Assembly (NCBI GenBank): GCA_016718205.1
Contig: JADKEB010000015.1
Location: forward strand, 1 to 64,000
Reading direction: 5' to 3'
DNA length: 64,000 nucleotides
DNA from: Saprospiraceae bacterium
GTDB taxonomy: Bacteria > Bacteroidota > Bacteroidia > Chitinophagales > Saprospiraceae
Part shown: positions 37,753 to 47,088 of the stretch, piece after piece
Position numbering within the stretch: position 1 is the stretch's first letter
Layout: each line of letters begins with the position of its first letter
Translations under genes and position numbers: made by a program
Notes under the pieces: model-generated
Seen by the model: the letters and a program-made list of their open reading frames with translations, nothing else
The model's database searches: none
Told to the model about the DNA's origin: nothing

Positions 37753-37876
37753 CCTTTATTAAGAAGGTTGTAGTTGTGAAATTGTAAATTGAAAAACATA
37801 AACTAATAATTGATATTATAGCTTACTTTTAAAAATAGGAAGGAATTCATGTGAATCCCCTCCTTGCATTTATTTT

Positions 37877-39427
37877 CTATTGAATAATCAGTTTTTTAGT
37901 GATAAATTCACCGGAAGCTGTTTTTACTTTCAATATATACACACCTTTATCCAATAGAATATCTGTAGAATTAGAGTTGTCTAATGATAAAACTTTTACA
38001 CCTCTTATATCATATATTTCTCCATTTTGGATATCTCCTTCGTATTTCAGAAAATCTCCTGACTTCACCGGATTCGGAAATACTTTTACTCTATCTTGCT
38101 TTAATACAGAATCATCTGTATTTACAGTCCCTGGTTTATAGAAATAGATATTATCAACATATACTTCTTTTAAATTTGAAGAAATTACAAATTGTGCAAC
38201 ATCAGTTCTTGTAATATTATTAGTCCATGGTCCAATCGTAATTGGCACATCAATAGAAATCCACTGCCCTGATACTACAGCTGGATTTGTACCGTCATTA
38301 ATATTCAATTCACCAGCGGATTTTTCTGCAGCAGTACCACCAAAATCAACGAATTTTGAATTAAAGACTTTACCAATAACCGCTGGCGTTTCAGTGAAAA
38401 AATCCATATGGAATCTTGTCATCCCAGATAAATTCAGATGATTTCCCGGAGTGCTAAAATCTATTCCCAAGAAGTTACCAAAAGTTATCTTTTTAGTATC
38501 ATTTCCTGCAATTTTCACATCTTCAACATCAGAGTCGTCCCAAACTGCTGAAAAAGCATCAATATTTACATTTTTGTATGAATTGCTGAAAATAGATATT
38601 ACATCACTAGCATTTCTATTTGGCGGCACAGGCGCAGCAGTTGATGGTCCAGCGAATATATAAGAAATTGTATAGGTTCTTTTAACAGTCCCATTTTTTG
38701 AAGTAACTTCTACTTTTGCATTTCCAGGTACTGCAGTAGCATTGGTTATTACAGTAGTTGCAGCGGTATCTGTGGTTGTTGCTGCTGTAATTTTCGGTAG
38801 AGGACTTCCGATAAGTCTTCCGACAGTGTAAGAAGTAGTGTTTGATGCAAAACCAGAAACTGTTGAGCCATCAACCTTTAAATCAGATAATGAAGCATCT
38901 GTTCCAGGGGCAACTGGTTTTTTCCAAAAGTATAAGTTATCTAAAACGATAGTACCACCTGATCCCCCATCAAACTTGAATTGAATAGCACTACTTAAAT
39001 TTCCTGTAATTCCTGCAACTGGAATATCTACTGATTTCCATGATCCAGGTTGACTTCCAATCGGATGTGGAATTTCTACACCAGAACTAATTACAAATAC
39101 ATTTGGTGATTGGTTGTTGGTCCACACATCTACGTGTAAAAACTCCATAGCTGCAATGTTTTGCGGGGTTCCAGCCCAGTCTGTTCCTTGATAATTAAAG
39201 TTTGTATACTGAAGAGCTTTATTTCCAGCAATATTTACTTCAGTTACAACAGTGGATTGACCCCAGTTAGGGTTTGTATTTACGCCAGCTATATTTGTAT
39301 AAGCTTCTCCGTAAATGGAAATTACATCAGCTGCATTTCTCGCTGGTGGTTGAGGTGCTGCTGTTGTTTGTGCAAAACCTGACGTTATGCTCAATGTCAG
39401 TACTAAAAATAATGTTAAAATTTTCAT
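37877..39427 (-). CDS. T9SS-secreted carbohydrate-binding protein
   Basis: The frame extends to 39,511, but Met-29 (39,427) begins a clean signal peptide (MKILTLFLVLTLSITSGFAQ) and is the likely start, giving 516 residues. Two related beta-sandwich domains (about 32-170 and 260-425 from that start, each opening with NAADVISI or NASDVISI) flank a cadherin-like segment. A type A T9SS sorting domain ends the protein (VKVFPNPVKSGDFLKYEGDI to the final KKLIIQ). The sandwich domains match the second domain of the SusE/F-like protein at 48,739, so glucan binding at the cell surface is inferred. It is the last gene of the glucan cluster. Confidence 0.8.
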   Translation of the reverse strand: MKILTLFLVLTLSITSGFAQTTAAPQPPARNAADVISIYGEAYTNIAGVNTNPNWGQSTVVTEVNIAGNKALQYTNFNYQGTDWAGTPQNIAAMEFLHVDVWTNNQSPNVFVISSGVEIPHPIGSQPGSWKSVDIPVAGITGNLSSAIQFKFDGGSGGTIVLDNLYFWKKPVAPGTDASLSDLKVDGSTVSGFASNTTSYTVGRLIGSPLPKITAATTTDTAATTVITNATAVPGNAKVEVTSKNGTVKRTYTISYIFAGPSTAAPVPPNRNASDVISIFSNSYKNVNIDAFSAVWDDSDVEDVKIAGNDTKKITFGNFLGIDFSTPGNHLNLSGMTRFHMDFFTETPAVIGKVFNSKFVDFGGTAAEKSAGELNINDGTNPAVVSGQWISIDVPITIGPWTNNITRTDVAQFVISSNLKEVYVDNIYFYKPGTVNTDDSVLKQDRVKVFPNPVKSGDFLKYEGDIQNGEIYDIRGVKVLSLDNSNSTDILLDKGVYILKVKTASGEFITKKLIIQ

Positions 39428-39491
39428 ACTAAATATTTTAAAGATTAAAAAAAATGTGAAAAAAATTAAATTTATTTTAAACAAGTGGATT

Positions 39492-40415
39492 TTAGTATTT
39501 AAGTTTTTCATGCTTATCCCAGATACCCCAATATGGACCTACATCCCCTTCAGGTCCAACCTTCCACGATTCATCAAACGAAGCAAAATAAAAACTTTCA
39601 ATACCATTTTGGTTACACCAGTTTTGTGTATCAATAAAGTAACGCATCGCATTATCAGAACTAGCCACCGCTCCTTTTAGAGAACCACCTTCGCTTGGCC
39701 AACCTGTTTCAGTGATGATTACTCTTTTTCCATGCCCGGCATTTTTTGCCGATTCAAACATACTTTGCATATGAGGTAAAGAATATTCAATAGGACAACC
39801 TTCCCAGTATGGATAGCAATTGGTTAGAATAACGTCACATGCTTCCGTAATTTTTGGTCGATGCGAAAACTCATAATAGGCATCCACATATCCGACAGGA
39901 ATATCAGGCAAAGCTTCTTTCACTCTTTGGATATAGGCTAATAATTGTTCTTCAGTCAAATCTTTTCTATACATCACTTCATTGCCCACAGCTGCTATAT
40001 CCACACAACCTTCATTCGCCAATGCAATCAACCCTTCAATTTCTCTTTCGTTCAATTCCAAATCATGACCTAACCATGCACCTACAAGGGTTTTCATACC
40101 ATGTTGATGTGCAATCTTTGGGATATGCTCATTGCCTTCTATACAAGAAAACGATCGTACCCATTTTGAATATGGTTTCAAAATATTAATTCGCCTTTCT
40201 ACCTGCTCTACTGTAATTATAGAACCAGGTTTTTGGCCATCTTCATAAATGCTGAAACATATGCCATGAATACCATTTTGTAATGTATTTTTCCATAATC
40301 GAACTAAATCTTTTGTAGAAAAATCAGTATAATCAATGGCTACATAGTTATTTTGATATTCCGGAGAATTATCTATGCTTTCTAATGAAAAGTAGTGACC
40401 TGCTCTGAATGACAT
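39492..40415 (-). CDS. GH17 beta-1,3-glucanase, no signal peptide
   Basis: 307 residues, a nearly bare GH17 barrel. The proton donor Glu is in IAAVGNEVMYR (Glu-146) and the nucleophile Glu in VIITETGWPSEGG (Glu-237), with NCYPYWEG and FYFASFDESWK as further GH17 motifs. No signal peptide or lipobox is present, so it should act in the cytoplasm on imported beta-1,3-gluco-oligosaccharides. It is a close paralogue of the GH17 domain fused to the transporter encoded 13 bp upstream, as shown by shared GYVDxYYE, NCYPYWEG and C-terminal WDK..E.KY motifs. Confidence 0.88.
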   Translation of the reverse strand: MSFRAGHYFSLESIDNSPEYQNNYVAIDYTDFSTKDLVRLWKNTLQNGIHGICFSIYEDGQKPGSIITVEQVERRINILKPYSKWVRSFSCIEGNEHIPKIAHQHGMKTLVGAWLGHDLELNEREIEGLIALANEGCVDIAAVGNEVMYRKDLTEEQLLAYIQRVKEALPDIPVGYVDAYYEFSHRPKITEACDVILTNCYPYWEGCPIEYSLPHMQSMFESAKNAGHGKRVIITETGWPSEGGSLKGAVASSDNAMRYFIDTQNWCNQNGIESFYFASFDESWKVGPEGDVGPYWGIWDKHEKLKY

Positions 40416-40428
40416 ATGTTATAATTTA

Positions 40429-41622
40429 TTAATATTTGAATTCTTCATTTTTATCCCAAAGTCCCCATGAAGTGCCTGCCCAGCCTTCAGAGTGAATTTT
40501 CCAGGATTCGTCAAATGATGAGAAATAAAATATGTCTATATTTTTACTTGAGCCCCATTCCGAAATTTCTGCAACATATCGCATTACATTTACGTCGGAA
40601 GGCACAGCATCCTTGATAGTCTGACCTTTACTTGGCCATCCCGTTTCGGTAATGACAATTTTTTTACTGCCTGATATCTGAGCTACTTTGTGATACATTT
40701 CTTGTATATAAAAACATGCAAATTGGATATCGGCACCTTCCCAGTAAGGATAACAATTGATCATCAGAATATCTGATACTTCTGATAATTTAGGATGTTT
40801 AATCACTTCATAATACACATCCACATAGCCTACAGGGATATTTCCAGCTACTTTTTTGATTTGTACAATATAATCATAAAGTACATCTGCACTAATGTCA
40901 TTTCTAAAAAGCACTTCATTTCCCACTGATGCCATATCGACTACACCTTTACTTAATAAGGTCTTAAGACTGGATAGTTCATTTTCGTTATTTTCGATAT
41001 CATTGCTGATCCAGGCTCCTACCATAGTTTTGAAACCCATATCTTTTGCCAATTGTGGAATCAACTCATGGCCATTGGTACAAGAAAAGGTTCTTATCCA
41101 TTGAGTATGGCCCTTTAGCACTTCGAGCCTTTTTACAATTTGTTCTCTCGTGATAGTATCTCCAGGATTTTGAAACTCATCATAAACACTAAAACAAATG
41201 CCATGAAGTCCTTTTTCGAATTGAGTTTTAAAACCGCTTACTTTAGCATCATTTGATGCTGCATTATAATCAATATTTGAAGCATAGTAATTTGGAAATT
41301 TACTTTTCAAATCATCCATAGTCAGACCTTTGAGATTCGTAGAAACTATTACTGAATTAGATGAATAGCCAGATGGGATTCCTGCTTTCTTCTTTTCAAG
41401 TTGGGCTCTGATTTCATGGGATTTTTCTTCATTGACATCATAATCCCACATAGCCCACAAAGCAAATAGAGTACCAATGACTGGAACAGCAGAAAAGAAC
41501 ATTCGTAGCTCAAACATAGTCTCGTAAGTCTGAGTTGCCGCACCCGAATTGAAATCAATGTACCACAATATCAACCCAGTCAATCCCCAGCGATTGCTAA
41601 TCCAAATTTTACCATCCACCAA
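40429..41622 (-). CDS. GH17 domain of a transporter-GH17 fusion (3' part)
   Basis: 397 codons are open. The first 80 or so residues (GLTGLILWYIDFNSGAATQT, then ETMFELRMFFSAVPVIGTLF) are the last membrane helices of the sugar transporter encoded at 41,580-42,788. After a short linker (KKKAGIPSGYSSNS) comes a full GH17 domain, with Glu in MASVGNEVLFR and Glu in IVITETGWPSKG. The TTG start at 41,622 is only where the frame opens. A missing G in a run at 41,585-41,588 would join both parts into one protein of about 786 residues, with the GH17 on the cytoplasmic face. If not joined, this fragment has no normal start. Confidence 0.8.
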   Translation of the reverse strand: MVDGKIWISNRWGLTGLILWYIDFNSGAATQTYETMFELRMFFSAVPVIGTLFALWAMWDYDVNEEKSHEIRAQLEKKKAGIPSGYSSNSVIVSTNLKGLTMDDLKSKFPNYYASNIDYNAASNDAKVSGFKTQFEKGLHGICFSVYDEFQNPGDTITREQIVKRLEVLKGHTQWIRTFSCTNGHELIPQLAKDMGFKTMVGAWISNDIENNENELSSLKTLLSKGVVDMASVGNEVLFRNDISADVLYDYIVQIKKVAGNIPVGYVDVYYEVIKHPKLSEVSDILMINCYPYWEGADIQFACFYIQEMYHKVAQISGSKKIVITETGWPSKGQTIKDAVPSDVNVMRYVAEISEWGSSKNIDIFYFSSFDESWKIHSEGWAGTSWGLWDKNEEFKY

Positions 41623-42788
41623 TAGATAGCACCAAAAATCCCTTCTCTCCGTTTGCCCGTATTGAGCTCATCTATGTCTATAACATCAGAAGTCATCGAC
41701 ATCATCAATGTAAATAAGCTACCAATACCGAAAGATATGAATGGCAGTGCTATTAAGAACAAATATGGCTTACCTGGTACAAACAAAAAAAGCAAAGATA
41801 CATACCCAAGAATAGATAAAGATTGTGACCAGATAAATGCCTTTTGTTTACCCATCACCTTGGACATGTAAGCTACAATAGGAATAATCAGTACCGTAGT
41901 AAAAATTGCTCCAACACATCCATAAAGAGTAGGCCAAATACCTTGACCATCACCAGGGAATATATAGTATTTTATAATAAAAAAAGAGAAACCCGCTGTG
42001 GTATTGAAAGCATTAAATATAAAAAAAGTGGCTACACACAATTTTCTGAATGGCACAATAACTAATGCTTCTTTAAAACCTTGAATGATCAAATCAAAAC
42101 TTCTGCTTGCGTTTGCAATAGTTAGTGGTTCGTAATTTTCATTTAACGTCGATTTACTTTTGATAAATATACCAGGTATCACTGCCAAAATAGTGCATAT
42201 TATAGCCCCATAAACAGCCAATGATCTTGTTGCTTCTTCTGCAGTAGGAAACCAGGCTGGATCATACATAATCACCCACAACCAAGGCGCAAATACCCAA
42301 GCCAATTGTCCAATCAACTGTGAGGTAGCCATAATGGATGTTCTTTCGTGAAAATCATCACTCATTTCATAACCCATAGCTACAAAAGGGACACTAAAAA
42401 TGGTTATACCCAGATAAAATGCCAAAGAAACAAGTAGAAAATAAATAAAGTTAAAGTTTACAGAATTACTAGCATACAATTGCCACATAAAAGCAAATGA
42501 GATACCTGTCATTATTCCACCTATGACCACATATTGTCTCCTTCTGCCCCATTTTGATTTGGTATTATCTGTGATAAAACCCATGATTGGGTCAGTTATA
42601 GCATCAAAAAGTTTAGGTACAAAATAGATAACACTGACCATCCAACCCGGAAATCCCAATTTATCGATTAAGATCACCATAAATATTCCCAACATAGCAG
42701 GAAACAATTGATTGGCTAGCATTCCAAGTCCGAAGGCTATTTTTTGACTAAAGGGTACTTTTCCTGTTGTGGTAGTGATGTGGGTCAT
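41580..42788 (-). CDS. GPH-family sugar/cation symporter (5' part of transporter-GH17 fusion)
   Basis: 402 residues, ending abruptly at WWMVKFGLAIAGD inside a membrane helix. Features of glycoside-pentoside-hexuronide symporters include YFVPKLFDAITDPIMGFITD near residue 65 and KSKWGRRRQYVVIGG near 85, a motif typical of the family. The remaining helices are in the -1 frame in the downstream piece. A single-base loss in a G run (41,585-41,588) explains the break. The inferred role is inner-membrane uptake of beta-1,3-gluco-oligosaccharides. It is the only sugar importer in the cluster. Confidence 0.85.
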   Translation of the reverse strand: MTHITTTTGKVPFSQKIAFGLGMLANQLFPAMLGIFMVILIDKLGFPGWMVSVIYFVPKLFDAITDPIMGFITDNTKSKWGRRRQYVVIGGIMTGISFAFMWQLYASNSVNFNFIYFLLVSLAFYLGITIFSVPFVAMGYEMSDDFHERTSIMATSQLIGQLAWVFAPWLWVIMYDPAWFPTAEEATRSLAVYGAIICTILAVIPGIFIKSKSTLNENYEPLTIANASRSFDLIIQGFKEALVIVPFRKLCVATFFIFNAFNTTAGFSFFIIKYYIFPGDGQGIWPTLYGCVGAIFTTVLIIPIVAYMSKVMGKQKAFIWSQSLSILGYVSLLFLFVPGKPYLFLIALPFISFGIGSLFTLMMSMTSDVIDIDELNTGKRREGIFGAIYWWMVKFGLAIAGD

Positions 42789-42809
42789 GTGTTCAGTTAT
42801 AATGTGTGC

Positions 42810-43082
42810 TTAATGAATTAAAATCGTTTGAATGGCATTATCTTTCAAGTTAGTACTTATGGCATTTCCTCTATAATTTAGCGTTATACCTGTTGCTTTG
42901 CTGCCTGGATTAAAAAGGATGACTACAGTGGACCCGTCTTTATTCAGCGCTACTTCCTGCAAATTTTTACCACTGGAAGATGTTTCAAATGCTTGTACCT
43001 GCAATAGCTTTTTTTGATCACAAGACGACATCATTCCGATTGTACACCATAAAAGAATTATATACCTTATGCATTTATACAT
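42810..43082 (-). CDS. Small lipoprotein resembling the GH30 C-terminal beta domain (probable remnant)
   Basis: 90 residues: a lipoprotein signal (LLWCTIGMMSSC) followed by about 65 residues (LQEVALNKDGSTVVILFNPG, then SKATGITLNYRGN to QTILIH) that resemble the C-terminal beta domain of GH30 glucanases. The catalytic barrel of about 400 residues that should lie between them is absent. I infer an internal deletion of a GH30 beta-1,6-glucanase gene, or a stand-alone small domain. The start overlaps the stop of the upstream GH17 gene by one base (TAATG), so it is translationally coupled. Confidence 0.5.
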   Translation of the reverse strand: MYKCIRYIILLWCTIGMMSSCDQKKLLQVQAFETSSSGKNLQEVALNKDGSTVVILFNPGSKATGITLNYRGNAISTNLKDNAIQTILIH

Positions 43083-44353
43083 TATTTGTAATGTTTTAGA
43101 TTTTCGACAGTAGGAGGCAGCTTAATAAATTTCCAAAGTGAATCCATATTGCCTTCAAATGTTTTGGTGATAGGTTTACCGTCTCTGGTCAATCCTTTAA
43201 AAACACCTTGATCCACCAGATCCCAGAGAGCATATTTCGCTTCTGACTTAAGATTGATCAAACCAAAATGATTTTCGGAACCTTTTGGATTTTTAGCGTC
43301 TTTCCATTGCTCATCAAAAGCTTCAAAATAAAAACAGGTCACTTTATTTTGAACACACCATTCCGTAATCCATTTATAATATAAAGCTGATTTATATTCA
43401 TCACAAGCTCTGGAACCATCGTCTCCATAATTATAATTTGAAAATGTGGACCATCCTGTTTCTCCTATGTGGACAGGTTTATTCACACCCAGAGATTTCA
43501 TGTATTTGACTACACTATTATATTGATGAATCGCATAATCCCGAGCACGGACCATAGCTGAATCAATTTTTTCCTTATCGGATAACGACGTTTCTGATAC
43601 TTTTACGCCCCAAAAGTCAGGATTGTAATGGGTATCATGCATTGGATAGGTGTGTAAAGAAATATAATCAACGGCTTCATACAGTTTCGTCAGATCATCA
43701 ACATGATACTCTTTATCACCTCCACCCCAGGAAGCAAAATTATCAGAACAGGTTATCCATAGATCTTTGGGAAGTTTAGCTTCAGCTTTAAGATTTTGTA
43801 AATGAGTTACCCATTTTAAGATAACGGATGGTTGCACAAAATAGCTGGTAGCCCATTTAACCATGGCTTCGTTACCTACTGCTACCACTTTAACGATATC
43901 AGGATATTGATTGACTAGAAGTACTGCACGATTGATTTCTGCTTCATTCTCTTCACTTTCTACATTGTGGTCTATGGGCAATCCAGTCCATGCATTTTTA
44001 CAATCAATCCACGCTCCCAACATGATGTACATCTCGAAAGAAGGGTCATCCGTTTTCATTTCTTTGATGGCCTGAAGCAAGTTGCTGGCCTCGGCCAATT
44101 TCACATTATAGGTGCGTAATATCCTAATGCCCATGGCGTGCATAATCTTCAAGTCTTCCTTGAGCTCAGCGACAGTAGGCTGAATATCTCTTGTGATTTG
44201 ACGGTAGCCGCCATAACTTATTGCTTGATATGCTGAATTTCCTAATATATTTGCTGCCGTTTTATCCTTCACTTCTTCAGTTTCGTTTTGTTTTTCCTTG
44301 CAAGACACCACCATGATTAGTGCACAAATTAACGTATAAAAATAAATTTTCAT
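43082..44353 (-). CDS. GH17 glucanase lipoprotein
   Basis: 423 residues with a lipobox (LIMVVSC, Cys-18) and an acidic linker, the latter common in surface-exposed Bacteroidota lipoproteins. The GH17 barrel carries Glu-162 in VVAVGNEAMVKW as proton donor and Glu-298 in VHIGETGWSTF as nucleophile, plus ISLHTYPMHDTHYN and CFYFEAFDEQWKD. It probably acts at the outer membrane on beta-1,3-glucan fragments. It sits between the phosphorylase and the small GH30-like lipoprotein in the cluster and is intact. Confidence 0.88.
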   Translation of the reverse strand: MKIYFYTLICALIMVVSCKEKQNETEEVKDKTAANILGNSAYQAISYGGYRQITRDIQPTVAELKEDLKIMHAMGIRILRTYNVKLAEASNLLQAIKEMKTDDPSFEMYIMLGAWIDCKNAWTGLPIDHNVESEENEAEINRAVLLVNQYPDIVKVVAVGNEAMVKWATSYFVQPSVILKWVTHLQNLKAEAKLPKDLWITCSDNFASWGGGDKEYHVDDLTKLYEAVDYISLHTYPMHDTHYNPDFWGVKVSETSLSDKEKIDSAMVRARDYAIHQYNSVVKYMKSLGVNKPVHIGETGWSTFSNYNYGDDGSRACDEYKSALYYKWITEWCVQNKVTCFYFEAFDEQWKDAKNPKGSENHFGLINLKSEAKYALWDLVDQGVFKGLTRDGKPITKTFEGNMDSLWKFIKLPPTVENLKHYK

Positions 44354-44373
44354 GGGTGATGTGATTATTTGGT

Positions 44374-47034
44374 TTACTTTAAGATGTTCTTATCTACAAA
44401 TACTTTGATACTTCTGATTTCATCTTTGCGGCCAAAAATAGCACTACTTTCTGACTTGCCCAATGATAGCGAATTGACATTAAAAACATTATTATTTGAG
44501 AATGTGATTTCAATATGAATTTTATCTGCTATTTCATAAATTACAGGTACCTGACAATAAGTAAAAAACAGTTGCCCATTTTTCAACTCGATAGATCTCT
44601 TCTCTCGATTTATATCTACAAAAGAAACTGATTTTGGTGCGGAAAGGAATTCAGATTTCTTTAATAAAGCCGGATAAAATTTCAGTTGTCCATTTTCGAT
44701 TTCTATACCTAGTTCGCCAAATCTAGAAAGTAGATCTTCTTTTACTTGACCAGTCATGCCCGGTTGTTGAGCTCCTTTGTGCATTGGCGTGTGGGAATAT
44801 GGATCTGTAGGAAATGCTCCGAATAACTGAGGTGATTTATGGACCCCTATTCCTGCCTGAATTTCATAATAATGATCCAATAATTTACCAATGGTAACTA
44901 ATGACTCTTGCTTTTTGATGGCTTGTGCACAACTTTCTTGTACTGCTAATAGTAATTTGGATACCATGTGCCAGTAAATCGAGCCCAAACCTTCGTATCC
45001 GTAAAAGGTACCAGAGCGACCCGTAAAAGCTTTATGATGAAATACATTCTCGAAAATATCCAGTAAATTGGATGTTTCGCTTTGGATTAAATCGCTATAT
45101 TTAGAACCATCTAAACTGTCCAATGCTTTTTTAAGGTCTCCGGCATTTTTAAAGTTTCCGTTGAAATGATACTGACCATTTACATTTCGTTCAACGATTG
45201 TTGCATTTGCATCGGCAATCATCATCTGAATCAATGCAGAGGATGTGGCATCAGTACCAGGAATGATATTTTTACTTAAGAAGCCAGGAAGTTTCTTATT
45301 AGGATATAAAATATAACTATATTGATCTTCTCTAAAAAGAGCACTATCTTTCATGGCATCCAAAACTTCCAAAGACTGATTACCATCCAAATAGCCCGAA
45401 CTTAAAACAGCTACCTGACCTTCCAACATTTCATCCAAATAAGAAAGTATTACACCATCTTCTGTGTAAGTCATAAGATTGTAGGCATGATACAAGCCAT
45501 CTGGTCTTTTGTTGTAGGCTATGGTATGATTTACAAAATCCAAACTTAATTTTATAAATCGCTTCAATCCTTCCATGGAGGCTGTTCTTTTTTTACCCCA
45601 AAATCCGGATTTATAAATTTGTGATCTGTAATCAGAAGCTGCTTTGCCCATTTGATCCAATATCAACTTTCGATCTGCATCGGAGATATCTCCAGCCAAT
45701 AGTCCTTGATTGGCATCCATTGTTTCTCTGATACTGTGATAAAACTCAATCAGCTCATTAGACAATTTTATGGTTTCTAATTTAGTATTGTCAAAAGCTT
45801 CCTGAAGAAAAACTAAGAACCTTCTCATGTAGTAAAGAGTCACCATAGACACTCCATTCCCTACCAAAGCGTTATTCGCATCATTCCATTCTGGTCGTTG
45901 GGTATTGAGCCATATACCACCTTCAGGAATAAAATTGGACATCTTAGCCAATAAGGTAGCCAATAGTTTTTCAATAAGGTTGACGCGATAAATATCGTTT
46001 TCGTTGCTTTTCAATAAAGATCCATCCGCGCCTAATGAAGCTACACTTTCTCTTATTTTGCCATCCCATTCGTGGTCAAATGATATTGTATCTTTAGGAT
46101 TCTGGACTATATCTTCATAAGGTTTAATGATGTAAGGTACCGCAGCATATGCAAAGTAATCCTGATCGAAATAGGAATCTAAACCTCCCGGTTTAAATTT
46201 ATGAATAATTTCTAAAAACTTCTGCAGATAAATGATCTGATGGTCTCCCCAGTAACCAATATATGACCAAGGATCATCAGGTTCAATGACTTCCCAATCA
46301 AATCCACCTTTGGTAACCCTGTATGGATTATAACCATCAAATGTAGATGCATTGAGAAATTTAAATATCATACCGTCTATATATTCAGGATAAGAATACG
46401 CTAACGCCTCCCAGTTTTGGAAGATATCACGCCAGTTTCCTTCATAATCCAAAATTTTATCCCCGGTGTTTTCATCTCTGAGATTGATCGAAAATCTATT
46501 CCAGGGTCTACTCGGATCACCGTGTCTCCTACTGAACTTTAAAGGTAGATATTCAGCAGTAAGTCGGATCAAATCGGCGTCTTCCGTGGCCAATGCTTTT
46601 GAATAAAGTGATTGGTAATCGCTACTTGCTTCTATGCCATTAAAAAAGTCTTGTTTACTTTCAGAAAGGGATAGGTTAGCTTTTTTAACATAATCGATGA
46701 AATCAACTTTATCTATATTATATCCGTCATCAAATATGCCACCTCGCATGATGTTAAAGAGCACATTAGAATATGTCCTACAATCTTGCAGTGGGTCATT
46801 GGTGTACTGAATGCCGTCAGATGAAGCTACTAGTTTTATAAGATTTTCGGTGCCTTTTCGGATATCACTTTCAATTTGTACTCGCAGATCAGTTATAGAT
46901 TGGATATCAGCAATAATCTTTGCCACTTGGCTATGATTTTTATTCACATCAGTGACAAATGACCAAGATATGGTCTCCCCAGATTCTACTGTTAAATCCT
47001 TAACTATAAAATAAGCTCCTTTTTCTCCTTTCAC
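44374..47034 (-). CDS. Beta-1,3-glucan phosphorylase-like protein, C-terminal part (GH149/GH161 type)
   Basis: 886 codons from an internal ATG at 47,034; the frame is open up to the TAA at 47,089-47,091 and continues in phase into the upstream piece. The (alpha/alpha)6-barrel region contains RRHGDPSRPWNRFSI, YEGNWRDIFQNWEALAYSYP, DDPWSYIGYWGDHQIIYLQK and NTQRPEWNDANNALVG, which I associate with the large oligoglucan phosphorylases of the GH149/GH161 group related to GH94. No signal peptide, hence cytoplasmic. The inferred reaction is phosphorolysis of beta-1,3-gluco-oligosaccharides to glucose 1-phosphate. The family assignment is by motif memory and not certain. Confidence 0.65.
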   Translation of the reverse strand: MKGEKGAYFIVKDLTVESGETISWSFVTDVNKNHSQVAKIIADIQSITDLRVQIESDIRKGTENLIKLVASSDGIQYTNDPLQDCRTYSNVLFNIMRGGIFDDGYNIDKVDFIDYVKKANLSLSESKQDFFNGIEASSDYQSLYSKALATEDADLIRLTAEYLPLKFSRRHGDPSRPWNRFSINLRDENTGDKILDYEGNWRDIFQNWEALAYSYPEYIDGMIFKFLNASTFDGYNPYRVTKGGFDWEVIEPDDPWSYIGYWGDHQIIYLQKFLEIIHKFKPGGLDSYFDQDYFAYAAVPYIIKPYEDIVQNPKDTISFDHEWDGKIRESVASLGADGSLLKSNENDIYRVNLIEKLLATLLAKMSNFIPEGGIWLNTQRPEWNDANNALVGNGVSMVTLYYMRRFLVFLQEAFDNTKLETIKLSNELIEFYHSIRETMDANQGLLAGDISDADRKLILDQMGKAASDYRSQIYKSGFWGKKRTASMEGLKRFIKLSLDFVNHTIAYNKRPDGLYHAYNLMTYTEDGVILSYLDEMLEGQVAVLSSGYLDGNQSLEVLDAMKDSALFREDQYSYILYPNKKLPGFLSKNIIPGTDATSSALIQMMIADANATIVERNVNGQYHFNGNFKNAGDLKKALDSLDGSKYSDLIQSETSNLLDIFENVFHHKAFTGRSGTFYGYEGLGSIYWHMVSKLLLAVQESCAQAIKKQESLVTIGKLLDHYYEIQAGIGVHKSPQLFGAFPTDPYSHTPMHKGAQQPGMTGQVKEDLLSRFGELGIEIENGQLKFYPALLKKSEFLSAPKSVSFVDINREKRSIELKNGQLFFTYCQVPVIYEIADKIHIEITFSNNNVFNVNSLSLGKSESSAIFGRKDEIRSIKVFVDKNILK

Positions 47035-47088
47035 ATCGGATTCAGGCGTTACATTATGTCCCTTCCTGAAAGCATTTAACTGAATGGA

